From NCBI GenBank assembly GCA_937916125.1, contig CALGGE010000050.1, positions 1 through 12,045 of the forward strand: a DNA stretch of 12,045 nt, written 5' to 3'. The DNA comes from an uncultured Elusimicrobia bacterium (GTDB taxonomy: Bacteria > Elusimicrobiota > Endomicrobiia > Endomicrobiales > Endomicrobiaceae). Each line of letters opens with the position of its first letter. Position 1 is the stretch's first letter. The position numbers and the translations under genes were made by a program. The notes below the pieces were generated by a model that worked only from the letters and a program-made list of their open reading frames with translations, was not told the origin of the DNA and did no database searches. Below are positions 4,909-12,045 of this stretch, in pieces.

Positions 4909-6678
4909 ATGTATGATGTTATAGTAGTCGGTGCAGGCAATGCAGGCTGTGAAGCTGCACTTGCTCCTGCGAGAATGGGCTTAAAAACACTTCTTATTAC
5001 TCAAAATATAGATTCAATAGCCAATATGCCGTGCAACCCAGCGATAGGCGGTATTGCCAAAGGTCAGATAGTCAGAGAAATTGATGCTTTGGGCGGAGAA
5101 ATGGGATGGATTACCGATATGGCGGGAATTCAGTTTAAAATGTTGAATAAATCAAGAGGTCCTGCCGTTTGGTCGCCGAGAGCTCAATGTGATAAAAAAT
5201 TATATTCCACATTTATGCAGAATTCCATAATATCGCAGAAAAATCTTGATTTGCTTCAGGCAACTGTAACCGGACTGATAGTTGAAAACAATAAAATTAA
5301 AGGCGTAAGAACAAATTTAGAAGAGAAAATAGAATGTTCTGCCGTTATTATTACGACGGGGACATTTTTAAACGGAAAAATTTTTGTCGGCAAAACCGTT
5401 TTTAACGGCGGAAGATTCAGCGAAAAAGCCTCAATAAATCTGTCGGAATCTTTGATAAAAGACTGCGGGCTTGAAATATCTCGTTTTACTACATGCACAC
5501 CGCCGAGAGTTAATGGAAGCACGGTTGACTATTCCAAGATGATACCTCAGCCGGGCGACAATCCGCCGGTTCCGTTTTCTCATTTTACTGATGCCAAAAC
5601 TTGGCAACAGACAAAAAAACAGGTTCCCTGCTATTTGGTGTATTCTAATGAGACAACTCATAAAATAATCAGAGATAATATTGAAACTTCTTCTTTGCGG
5701 AACGGTATGGCAGATGCTCACGGTCCGAGATACTGCCCGTCGATAGAAGACAAAATCGTTCGTTTCCCGGACAGGACAAGACATCAGTTGTTTTTAGAAC
5801 CGGAAAGTTTAAGTACGAAAGAAGTTTATATAAACGGCTTGTTTACAGGCTTGGGGGAACAAGTTCAGAAAGATTTGCTTCATTCCATTGAAGGTTTGGA
5901 AAATGTAAAAATTATAAGATACGGTTATGCCATAGAGTATGATTATGTTCCGCCGACTCAAATAAAACATACTCTTGAAACAAAAAATATAGAAAATCTT
6001 TATCTTGCAGGACAGATTAACGGAACGACAGGTTATGAAGAAGCCGCGGGACAGGGAATAGTTGCGGGAATTAATGCCGCACTTAAAATTCTGCAGAAAG
6101 AACCTTTGATATTGAACAGAGGCGAAGCATATATTGGTATTCTTATTGATGATTTGGTTACAAAAGGAACGGATGAGCCTTACAGAATGTTTACTTCACG
6201 TGCGGAAAACAGGCTCAGCATCAGAACGGATAATGCGGATTTAAGACTGATGGAACTGGGATATAGTATCGGCTTGATTTCTGAAGCAATGTACAGGAAA
6301 TTTGATTTATACAGACAGACTTTGGTAGATATTTATGAGAAGAAAAAAGATATTAAACTGCCGACTGACGAAGAGCTGGCTCCTTGGTCTATGGAAAAAG
6401 TAAATGAAGAAATGGATATAACTTTGAAATATGAGGGTTATATCAAAATATATGAACGTAATGCAAAAAAAATAGAGAAATACGAGAATAAAAAAATCCC
6501 CGAAGATTTGGACTATAATTCAATATCCACATTATCTGCCGAAACCAAAGAAAAATTGTTGAAAGTCAAACCTTTAACTTTGGGACAGGCAAACAGAATT
6601 CCGGGAATAAAACCGAGCGACATTATTTTCTTAAACATTGCAATAGAAAAATTAAGGAATGCTAATGAAACACAATAA
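4909..6678 (+). CDS. mnmG: tRNA uridine-34 5-carboxymethylaminomethyl modification enzyme
   Basis: FAD enzyme that, with the GTPase MnmE, installs the (carboxymethyl)aminomethyl group on wobble U34 of tRNAs reading split codon boxes; cytoplasmic. 589 residues, shorter than the 610-630 typical of long-form MnmG, but with both termini recognisable. FAD-binding GAGNAG at 8-13; PCNPAIGGIAKG from 41, with C42 matching E. coli C47; RYCPSIEDK with C276 matching E. coli C277; INGTTGYEEAAGQG; DDLVTKGTDEPYRMFTSRAE; C-terminal helical MnmE/tRNA-binding region with YEGYI and LGQANRIPGI. Oddity: the usual KTGTPPR motif reads TTCTPPR (C196 for glycine). First gene of a three-gene operon; its end overlaps the next gene by 14 bp. 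MnmE is not in the window. Confidence 0.96.
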   Translation: MYDVIVVGAGNAGCEAALAPARMGLKTLLITQNIDSIANMPCNPAIGGIAKGQIVREIDALGGEMGWITDMAGIQFKMLNKSRGPAVWSPRAQCDKKLYSTFMQNSIISQKNLDLLQATVTGLIVENNKIKGVRTNLEEKIECSAVIITTGTFLNGKIFVGKTVFNGGRFSEKASINLSESLIKDCGLEISRFTTCTPPRVNGSTVDYSKMIPQPGDNPPVPFSHFTDAKTWQQTKKQVPCYLVYSNETTHKIIRDNIETSSLRNGMADAHGPRYCPSIEDKIVRFPDRTRHQLFLEPESLSTKEVYINGLFTGLGEQVQKDLLHSIEGLENVKIIRYGYAIEYDYVPPTQIKHTLETKNIENLYLAGQINGTTGYEEAAGQGIVAGINAALKILQKEPLILNRGEAYIGILIDDLVTKGTDEPYRMFTSRAENRLSIRTDNADLRLMELGYSIGLISEAMYRKFDLYRQTLVDIYEKKKDIKLPTDEELAPWSMEKVNEEMDITLKYEGYIKIYERNAKKIEKYENKKIPEDLDYNSISTLSAETKEKLLKVKPLTLGQANRIPGIKPSDIIFLNIAIEKLRNANETQ

Positions 6679-7450
6679 TATCAATATTTATGTCTTCAGC
6701 GGCACCGGAAATACGTTAATTGTTGCCAATAAACTTGCTGAAAATTTCGACAAAAAATCCTATAATGCAAAAGTTCTCAGAATGGAAGCTACCGAGCCTC
6801 AAAATGTAAATTTGAACTCAACAATCGGTATCGGCTTTACAATTGCATTTTGGAATACTTATCCGTTTGTTCGTCAATGGATTGATAATCTTCCCGACGG
6901 TAACTGTGCGGAAGTTTTCTTGTTTGCCACTATGGGCGACAGCTCCTGCGGAATGATACACCATATAGCCAAAATATTGGAAAATAAAAATTATAAAATT
7001 CTTGATGCGGACAGTTTTTTAATGCCGAACAATTTTTTATTGGTACAGGGTGACAAAGCCAATGAGACAAAGAGAAACAAAAATCTGTTGAAAGTCGAAA
7101 AATTTGCAAATGATATTATGACCGACTACGAATACAAAACTAAAATAAATTTTCTTACGACTTTTATTTTTAAGATAACAAGCTACATAGTTCTAAAGGC
7201 GTGGAACAGCGGGCTTGCAAAGAAAATAATGAGATTTAAAATTGATAAAGAAAAGTGCGTCAAATGCGGAATTTGTGCCAAGCTATGTCCGACGGACAAT
7301 GTAGAAATGCAAACCTTTCCGAATTTTAAAAACAAATGTATTTTTTGTTTAAGGTGCGTATCTTATTGCCCGCAACAGGCATTAAGCAACATAATTCTTT
7401 TAAAAACTTACAGGGCGTTGAATATAGAGGAAATATCATGGAGAAAATAA
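6665..7450 (+). CDS. EFR1-type flavodoxin-ferredoxin fusion protein
   Basis: Redox protein joining an N-terminal flavodoxin-like FMN domain to a C-terminal two-cluster 4Fe-4S ferredoxin. The family is common in anaerobes and the precise partner is generally unknown. From the ATG at 6665 it has 261 residues. That start is preferred over the ATG at 6659 because AGGA (6655-6658) touches the first but lies 6 nt from the second. Phosphate-loop motif FSGTGNT at 11-17; a second flavin-loop region around LFATMGDSSCG (about 86-96). Ferredoxin motifs are CVKCGICAKLCP (C198, C201, C204, C208) and CIFCLRCVSYCP (C225, C228, C231, C235), all ligands present. A hydrophobic stretch near 161-178 is too mixed to call a membrane helix. 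Overlaps mnmG by 14 bp and the SemiSWEET gene by 13 bp, so it is translationally coupled to both. Context does not reveal its substrate. Confidence 0.88.
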   Translation: MKHNNINIYVFSGTGNTLIVANKLAENFDKKSYNAKVLRMEATEPQNVNLNSTIGIGFTIAFWNTYPFVRQWIDNLPDGNCAEVFLFATMGDSSCGMIHHIAKILENKNYKILDADSFLMPNNFLLVQGDKANETKRNKNLLKVEKFANDIMTDYEYKTKINFLTTFIFKITSYIVLKAWNSGLAKKIMRFKIDKEKCVKCGICAKLCPTDNVEMQTFPNFKNKCIFCLRCVSYCPQQALSNIILLKTYRALNIEEISWRK

Positions 7451-7704
7451 TTATAGAAATTTTGGGTTATGTTTCGGCAACTCTTACGACGATAGCTTTC
7501 TTGCCGCAAATTATAAAAACCGTCCAAACAAAATCGGCAAAAGATGTTTCCATGGGGATGTTTGTTCTTTTTACCATAGGCGTGTTTTTGTGGATAATTT
7601 ACGGTGTGCTGACTAGAACGTATCCCGTTTTAATTGCCAATGCGGTAATATTCTGCTTAGCTCTTACACAGATTATTTTGAAAATTATTTATGATAAACG
7701 CTAA
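7438..7704 (+). CDS. SemiSWEET sugar transporter (PQ-loop)
   Basis: Small inner-membrane protein of the MtN3/saliva (SemiSWEET) family, which moves mono- or disaccharides as a homodimer of three-helix bundles. 88 residues from the ATG at 7438, with GAGGA (7427-7431) 6 nt upstream. The frame is open further 5' (from 7336), but that part is out-of-frame EFR1 sequence. Three hydrophobic helices lie at about 5-27, 38-58 and 62-84. The PQ motif is P23-Q24 in AFLPQIIKT; KSAKDVSMGMF is the family signature between helices 1 and 2. W52 and N68 match the substrate-site tryptophan and asparagine known from Leptospira SemiSWEET. Last gene of the mnmG operon, overlapping the EFR1 gene by 13 bp; its stop codon sits in the terminator stem. 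The actual sugar is unknown. Confidence 0.9.
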   Translation: MEKIIIEILGYVSATLTTIAFLPQIIKTVQTKSAKDVSMGMFVLFTIGVFLWIIYGVLTRTYPVLIANAVIFCLALTQIILKIIYDKR

Positions 7705-7742
7705 AAAATCTCTTCGCGATTTTTTAGTTGAAAATTTTTTTT
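7701..7742 (+). terminator. Intrinsic terminator-like hairpin after the SemiSWEET gene
   Basis: Stem CTAAAAAATC (7701-7710) pairs perfectly with GATTTTTTAG (7718-7727) around TCTTCGC. A T8 run follows at 7735-7742, 7 nt after the stem. The stem is AT-rich, so termination may be partial, with read-through into pyrG. The stem includes the SemiSWEET stop codon. Confidence 0.6.
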
Positions 7743-7757
7743 AAAAATTTATATAAT
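7728..7757 (+). promoter_or_regulatory. Promoter of pyrG-fprA-eno
   Basis: TTGAAA (7728-7733, 5/6), 18 bp, then TATAAT (7752-7757, 6/6), with predicted start near 7764 and a leader of about 48 nt. It begins directly after the terminator hairpin. I see no CTP-sensing attenuator hairpin in the leader. Confidence 0.65.
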
Positions 7758-7811
7758 ATAACGGTTTGTTAAGATGATAAATACAGTCGATTTTTATATA
7801 AGGAGCGGAAA

Positions 7812-9392
7812 ATGAAGTATATTTTTATGACCGGCGGTGTAGTAAGTTCTTTAGGGAAAGGAATCACGGGAGCAAGTATCGGTAAACTTTTGCAGTTGCA
7901 CGGATACAAAGTTAATATGATAAAAATGGATCCTTATATAAATGTTGATCCGGGAACAATGAATCCCTTTCAGCACGGAGAAGTATATGTAACTGCCGAC
8001 GGTGCGGAAGCGGATTTGGATTTGGGAACTTATGAAAGATTTCTTGACATAGTTACGACAAGAGCAAACACGAATACCGCGGGACACATTTATCAGACGG
8101 TTATAAATAAAGAAAGAAAAGGCGAGTATAACGGCGGAACCGTTCAGGTAATTCCTCACATAACAAATGAAATCAAAAGAAGATTTACGGCTTTTGACAA
8201 GCAGGTTGATATTACAATTATAGAAATCGGCGGAACAATCGGTGATATCGAGGGGCTTCCCTTTATTGAAGCGACAAGACAGTTTATGTTGGAACAGAAA
8301 AAAGAAGATGTTATGAGCATTCATTTAACTTTTGTTCCGTATATAGAGGGAGCAAAAGAATTAAAAACCAAACCTACACAGCATTCCGTTAATAAGTTAA
8401 GAGAAGTCGGTATAGTTCCCGATATGATAATTTGCAGAACGCAATATCCGATTACGGATTCCATGAAAGGCAAAATTTCTCTGTTCTGTAATGTCCCCGA
8501 AGAGGCGGTTGTCGAAGCAAGAACATTAAAATCAATTTATCACATTCCTGAATCTCTCCACAAACAAGGTGTTGACGAAATAGTATTAAAAAGACTAAAT
8601 CTTAAGAGCAAAATAAAATTTAATCATAAATGGTTAAAATATGTTAATCAGGATACAACAAACTATAAAACGGTAAGAATCGGTGTTATAGGGAAATATG
8701 CTGATCTGAAAGACGCTTATAAGTCAATAGACGAGTCATTAAAAATATCCGCGATGGATGCAAAAGTTATTGCGGACGTAGAATATATTTCTTCCGAAGA
8801 CAAAAATTTAATAAAAAAATTAAAAACTTTCGACGGCATTTTAGTTCCCGGCGGGTTCGGTATGAGGGGAATTGACGGTAAAATTGCCGCGATAAAATTT
8901 GCCAGAGAAAATAAAGTTCCTTTCTTGGGAATCTGTCTCGGTATGCAATGTTGCGTTATAGAAGCCGCACGCAATTTGTTGAAATTTAAAAATGCAAATA
9001 CTACGGAAATTGATAAGAAAACGATTTATCCCGTTATTGAAATGCTCGACGAGCAGAAAGATGTTAAATATTTGGGCGGAACCATGAGGCTCGGAAATTA
9101 CGAATCCGATTTGGTTAAAGGTTCTTTGGCTCACAAACTTTATAAAACGGATAAAATTGTAGAAAGACACAGACACAGATATGAAATGAACCCGAAATAT
9201 ATTGATATGTTTAAAGAAGTCGGTTTGGACGTTTCCGGTTATCATAAAGGAGTTTTGCCGGAAATAGTTGAAATGAAAGATCATCCTTTTTATATAGCGG
9301 TGCAGTTCCATCCGGAATTCGGTGCAAGACCTACAAAACCGCATCCGCTTTTTCAAGGGTTGATTTTAGCTGCAAAAGCAAGAGTAAAGTAG
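7812..9392 (+). CDS. pyrG: CTP synthase
   Basis: Makes CTP from UTP, ATP and glutamine; cytoplasmic, final step of pyrimidine nucleotide synthesis. 526 residues, slightly under the usual 530-550. The N-terminal amidoligase domain (about 1-265) starts with the invariant FMTGGVVSSLGKG and contains MDPYINVDPGTMNPFQHGEV and the DLDLGTYERF region. The C-terminal class I glutamine amidotransferase domain (about 290-526) has the nucleophile elbow GICLGMQ with C375, and H500 and E502 in QFHPEF complete the triad. RHRHRYEMN is also family-typical. AGGAG (7801-7805) lies 6 nt before the ATG. All key residues seen are intact. First gene of the downstream operon; fprA begins 18 nt after its stop. Confidence 0.97.
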   Translation: MKYIFMTGGVVSSLGKGITGASIGKLLQLHGYKVNMIKMDPYINVDPGTMNPFQHGEVYVTADGAEADLDLGTYERFLDIVTTRANTNTAGHIYQTVINKERKGEYNGGTVQVIPHITNEIKRRFTAFDKQVDITIIEIGGTIGDIEGLPFIEATRQFMLEQKKEDVMSIHLTFVPYIEGAKELKTKPTQHSVNKLREVGIVPDMIICRTQYPITDSMKGKISLFCNVPEEAVVEARTLKSIYHIPESLHKQGVDEIVLKRLNLKSKIKFNHKWLKYVNQDTTNYKTVRIGVIGKYADLKDAYKSIDESLKISAMDAKVIADVEYISSEDKNLIKKLKTFDGILVPGGFGMRGIDGKIAAIKFARENKVPFLGICLGMQCCVIEAARNLLKFKNANTTEIDKKTIYPVIEMLDEQKDVKYLGGTMRLGNYESDLVKGSLAHKLYKTDKIVERHRHRYEMNPKYIDMFKEVGLDVSGYHKGVLPEIVEMKDHPFYIAVQFHPEFGARPTKPHPLFQGLILAAKARVK

Positions 9393-9410
9393 TTGATATA
9401 AGGAGTATTT

Positions 9411-10598
9411 ATGAGAAAATATATAAAAAACAATGTCAGCTGGATAGGGTATATGGACTGGGAACTGGAAACTTTTCATGGTGACGAATATTCCATCACT
9501 AACGGTTCCAGCCAAAATTCATATTTGATTGAAGAAGAGAAAACTGTTTTAATTGATACCGTTTGGACACCTCACAGAAATGATTTTGTAGATAATCTTA
9601 AAAAAGAAATTGATTTAAAAAAAATAGATTTTATAGTTGCCAATCATGCGGAATGTGATCATTCGGGTTCTTTGACGGCACTTATGAAAGAAATTCCCGA
9701 TACTCCTATTTATTGTACTCCTGCATGTGCCAAAAGTATTGAGGGACAGTTCGGTAAACATAATTGGAATTTTAAGTTTGTAAAAACGGGAGACTCCATA
9801 GAAATCGGCAACGGGAAAAAATTAATTTTTATCGAGATGAAAATGCTTCACTGGCCAGATTCAATGGCTACATATATGACCGGCGATAATATTCTTTTTT
9901 CAAACGATGCGTTCGGACAGCATTTTGCCGTCGAAGAACTTTTTGCGGATAAAGCCAATCAGTGTCTGTTATGGAAAGAAGCCGTAAAATATTTCGTTAA
10001 TATTATTCATCCCTTCGCAATGCTTGTCGGTAAAAAGATCGAAGAAATCAAAAGTTTCAATTTGCCTATAGATATTATTGCTCCTTCGCACGGTGCGATT
10101 TGGAGAGATAATCCTATGCAGATTGTAGAAAAATATGCGAAGTGGGCAAATGCTTATCAGGAAAATCAGGTGACGATTGCTTATGATACCATGTGGGAGG
10201 GGACAACAAAAATCGCTCATAAAATTGCCGAAGAAATACATAGACAGAGTCCCGATACGGTGGTGAAAGTTTTTAATATTTCCAAACAGGATAAAAATGA
10301 AATTATGACGGAAGTTTTTAAATCGAAAGCCATAGCGGTAGGTTCTCCTACGGAAGTAAACGATATTTTGTCGAGCGTTTCCGGATGGCTTTCGTTCTTA
10401 AAATGCTTAAAATTTAAAAATAAAAAAGCCGCTGCGTTCGGCTGTTACGGCTGGAGCGGGGAATCGGTTAAGATTATTCAGGAAAGGTTAAAAACTGCAG
10501 GTTTTAACGTAATTGAACAGAATATAAAATCATTGTGGAAACCTACGGAAGAAGATTTTAATAAAATTCCCGAACTGGTAAAAGAACTTTTAGCTTAA
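9411..10598 (+). CDS. fprA: A-type flavo-diiron protein (FprA)
   Basis: Cytoplasmic oxygen and/or nitric-oxide reductase protecting anaerobes; electrons usually come from rubredoxin, a rubredoxin reductase or F420. 395 residues, class A without an added rubredoxin domain. The N-terminal beta-lactamase-like domain (1-250) has the full diiron ligand set H79, E81, D83, H84, H147, D166 and H227, in exactly the canonical spacing. The C-terminal flavodoxin domain (about 254-395) starts with the FMN phosphate loop TIAYDTMWEGTTK and contains GSPTEVNDILSSV and AAFGCYGWSGES. AGGAG (9401-9405) is 5 nt before the ATG. Lies between pyrG and eno in one apparent operon (18 nt and 41 nt gaps). Whether oxygen or NO is the physiological substrate cannot be told from sequence. 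Confidence 0.95.
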   Translation: MRKYIKNNVSWIGYMDWELETFHGDEYSITNGSSQNSYLIEEEKTVLIDTVWTPHRNDFVDNLKKEIDLKKIDFIVANHAECDHSGSLTALMKEIPDTPIYCTPACAKSIEGQFGKHNWNFKFVKTGDSIEIGNGKKLIFIEMKMLHWPDSMATYMTGDNILFSNDAFGQHFAVEELFADKANQCLLWKEAVKYFVNIIHPFAMLVGKKIEEIKSFNLPIDIIAPSHGAIWRDNPMQIVEKYAKWANAYQENQVTIAYDTMWEGTTKIAHKIAEEIHRQSPDTVVKVFNISKQDKNEIMTEVFKSKAIAVGSPTEVNDILSSVSGWLSFLKCLKFKNKKAAAFGCYGWSGESVKIIQERLKTAGFNVIEQNIKSLWKPTEEDFNKIPELVKELLA

Positions 10599-10639
10599 AA
10601 TTTTGCAAAGCAAAAAATATAAAAAAAGGAGTCAGTAAA

Positions 10640-11929
10640 ATGAAGATTGTAAAGGTGTTAGGCAGACAGATTATCGATTCAAGAGGAAACCCTACCGTTG
10701 AAGCGGAAGTTTATCTTGATGACGGAACAATTGCAAGAGGAACAGCCCCCAGCGGAGCATCAACCGGAGAATTTGAAGCTCTTGAATTGAGAGACGGCGA
10801 CAAATCCAAATTCGGCGGAAAAGGCGTTACAAAAGCCGTTAACAATATTAACGAAAAAATCGCTAAAGTTTTAGTCGGTATGGATGCAAGCGATATTTAT
10901 GCCGTTGATAAAGCAATGATTGATTTGGACGGAACAAAAGACAAATCCAACCTCGGAGCAAACGCAATTTTGGCAGTTTCAATAGCTTGTTCCAGAGCGG
11001 CAGCATGTTCTTTAAATATTCCTTTGTATAAATTTTTCGGCGGAATAAATGCTAACAGACTTCCCGTTCCTATGATGAATATTTTGAATGGCGGAGCTCA
11101 CGCAACAAATTCCGTTGATACACAGGAATTTATGATTATGCCTGTAGGTGCAAAATCTTTTGCGGAAGGTTTAAGATGGTGTACTGAAGTTTTCCATGCT
11201 CTTCAGAGCATATTGAAAAAAGAAAAGAAAGCAACTTCCGTAGGTGACGAGGGCGGATTTGCTCCCGATCTTTCAAGCGATGAAGATACAATTGAACATA
11301 TTCTTGAAGCAATAAAAGCTGCAGGATATAAACCTTATGAAGATTTCGTTCTTGCTCTTGATGCAGCAAGTTCCGAATGGAAGAGTAAAAAAGGTAAAGG
11401 TTTCTATTGTCAGCCGAAATCTCAGAAAGAATTTACTTCCGACGAACTTATTGCTCACTGGGAATCTTTAATTGATAAATATCCTATTTATTCAATTGAA
11501 GACGGTCTTGATGAAGAAGATTGGGAAGGTTGGAAGAAAATGACCGATAAGCTCGGTTCAAAAGTTCAGTTGGTCGGCGATGATTTGTTCGTTACAAATA
11601 CCGAAAGATTAAAGAAAGGTATCGACGGAAAATGCGGTAATTCCATATTGATAAAATTAAATCAGATCGGTTCTGTTTCCGAAACTCTTGAAGCAATAAA
11701 AATGGCACACAAAGCAGGTTATACGGCAGTAACTTCTCACCGTTCCGGTGAAACAGAAGATACAACCATTGCAGATTTGGCAGTAGCATTAAATACTTGC
11801 CAGATTAAGACAGGTGCTCCTTCAAGATCCGAAAGAGTTGCTAAGTACAACCAGCTCTTAAGAATCGAAGAAGAACTTGGTGATGCAGCTGAATATCCTG
11901 GAATCAAGGCTTTCAACGTAAAGAGATAA
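10640..11929 (+). CDS. eno: Enolase
   Basis: Interconverts 2-phosphoglycerate and phosphoenolpyruvate in glycolysis; bacterial members also join RNA degradosomes in some lineages. 429 residues, standard length. N-terminal ILDSRGNPTVE-type motif (IIDSRGNPTVE, 11-21) and substrate loop SGASTGEFEA (38-47). Catalytic E204 in VGDEGGFAP, K339 in LIKLNQIGS, H367 in SHRSGET. Magnesium ligands D241, E287 and D314. H154 in NGGAHATN, where most members have NGGAHADN. AGGAG (10627-10631) is 8 nt from the ATG. The 41-nt gap from fprA holds only a small stem (TTTTGC/GCAAAA, 10601-10615) and no good promoter, so it is probably read from the pyrG promoter. A strong terminator follows. Confidence 0.98.
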   Translation: MKIVKVLGRQIIDSRGNPTVEAEVYLDDGTIARGTAPSGASTGEFEALELRDGDKSKFGGKGVTKAVNNINEKIAKVLVGMDASDIYAVDKAMIDLDGTKDKSNLGANAILAVSIACSRAAACSLNIPLYKFFGGINANRLPVPMMNILNGGAHATNSVDTQEFMIMPVGAKSFAEGLRWCTEVFHALQSILKKEKKATSVGDEGGFAPDLSSDEDTIEHILEAIKAAGYKPYEDFVLALDAASSEWKSKKGKGFYCQPKSQKEFTSDELIAHWESLIDKYPIYSIEDGLDEEDWEGWKKMTDKLGSKVQLVGDDLFVTNTERLKKGIDGKCGNSILIKLNQIGSVSETLEAIKMAHKAGYTAVTSHRSGETEDTTIADLAVALNTCQIKTGAPSRSERVAKYNQLLRIEEELGDAAEYPGIKAFNVKR

Positions 11930-11964
11930 TTATATATCGTAAATTATCCAGAGGACAGCTTTTG

Positions 11965-12044
11965 AATGGTTTCACGGGCACTTACTTTAGTGAAAACTAG
12001 GGTAGGTGCCTTTTTTTCGTGCTTGGGTGTAACTGCTAACCATT
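11965..12044 (+). other. Long-range complementary arms enclosing the eno terminator
   Basis: AATGGTT (11965-11971) is complementary to AACCATT (12038-12044), and CACG (11973-11976) to CGTG (12018-12021). Both pairs nest around the terminator hairpin. The stretch is visibly less AT-rich than other spacers. It may be a larger RNA fold, or the edge of a neighbouring gene cut by the window end; the sequence stops too soon to decide. Both a + frame from ATG 11967 and a - frame ending at 11944 stay open to the edge. Confidence 0.3.
11977..12017 (+). terminator. Strong intrinsic terminator after eno
   Basis: Left arm GGCACTTACTTTAGT (11977-11991) pairs over all 15 positions (three of them U-G) with ACTAGGGTAGGTGCC (11996-12010) around a GAAA tetraloop, followed at once by T7 (12011-12017). 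The U-G pairs form only in the + strand RNA, and the T-run is on the + strand, so it serves eno. It begins 47 nt after the eno stop. Confidence 0.9.
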
Positions 12045-12045
12045 G

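Noticed and set aside
5256..5784. Antisense open frames within mnmG (and similar ones in pyrG, fprA and eno)
   Set aside because: They mirror strongly conserved coding sequence on the other strand, have no ribosome-binding sites and show no recognisable domains.
7336..7437. N-terminal extension of the SemiSWEET protein
   Set aside because: It is an out-of-frame reading of the EFR1 ferredoxin segment; the ATG at 7438 has a good ribosome-binding site and gives the standard family length.
10601..10623. Separate promoter or terminator between fprA and eno
   Set aside because: The TTTTGC/GCAAAA stem is short with no T-run on the + strand. TATAAA at 10618 has no -35 partner and would start transcription inside the ribosome-binding site.
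11967..12045. New + strand gene starting at ATG 11967
   Set aside because: GAGG is 12 nt away, the frame runs straight through a perfect terminator hairpin and T7, and only 26 codons are visible.

Overview
The window is low-GC DNA (long A/T runs, AT-rich codon choice) from a bacterium that looks anaerobic. It carries an A-type flavo-diiron protein (FprA), a flavodoxin-ferredoxin fusion of the EFR1 type, and a biotin synthase with clostridial/fusobacterial-style motifs. The phylum cannot be fixed from this sequence. An Elusimicrobiota/Endomicrobium-like or other low-GC anaerobic lineage would fit, but that is a guess. Every gene looks chromosomal; there is no transposase, phage gene, tRNA, rRNA or CRISPR array.

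Layout: (1) 1-3147 is a biotin operon, bioB-bioD-bioA, on the + strand with overlapping genes. It is driven by a promoter whose -35 box lies inside a near-perfect BirA operator (TTGTTAAC-N16-GTTGACAA, 39-70). (2) 3133-3340 is a patchwork of 7- and 8-bp tandem words joined by short linkers. It fills the space between two convergent genes and supplies the stop codons of both. The same words occur inside bioD, where they appear as an in-frame insertion. (3) 3331-4791 on the - strand encodes a secreted SH3/NlpC-P60 cell-wall peptidase, apparently expressed from a near-leaderless promoter. (4) Back-to-back promoters at 4800-4865 separate it from a + strand operon: mnmG (tRNA wobble modification), an EFR1-type flavodoxin/ferredoxin and a SemiSWEET sugar transporter, all overlapping and ending at a hairpin at 7701. 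(5) A new promoter (7728-7757) starts pyrG-fprA-eno: CTP synthase, oxygen/NO-reducing flavo-diiron protein and enolase. This ends at a very strong intrinsic terminator (11977-12017).

How the genes work together: BioA, BioD and BioB are the last three steps from KAPA to biotin. BioF and the pimelate genes are absent here, so KAPA must come from elsewhere. The other genes are housekeeping functions plus redox defence. The parts most worth a second look are the word-array DNA and its apparent invasion of bioD, the BirA-controlled promoter, and a BioB that lacks one canonical cluster-ligand cysteine but has two extra N-terminal cysteines. I found no convincing new multi-gene defence or mobile system.
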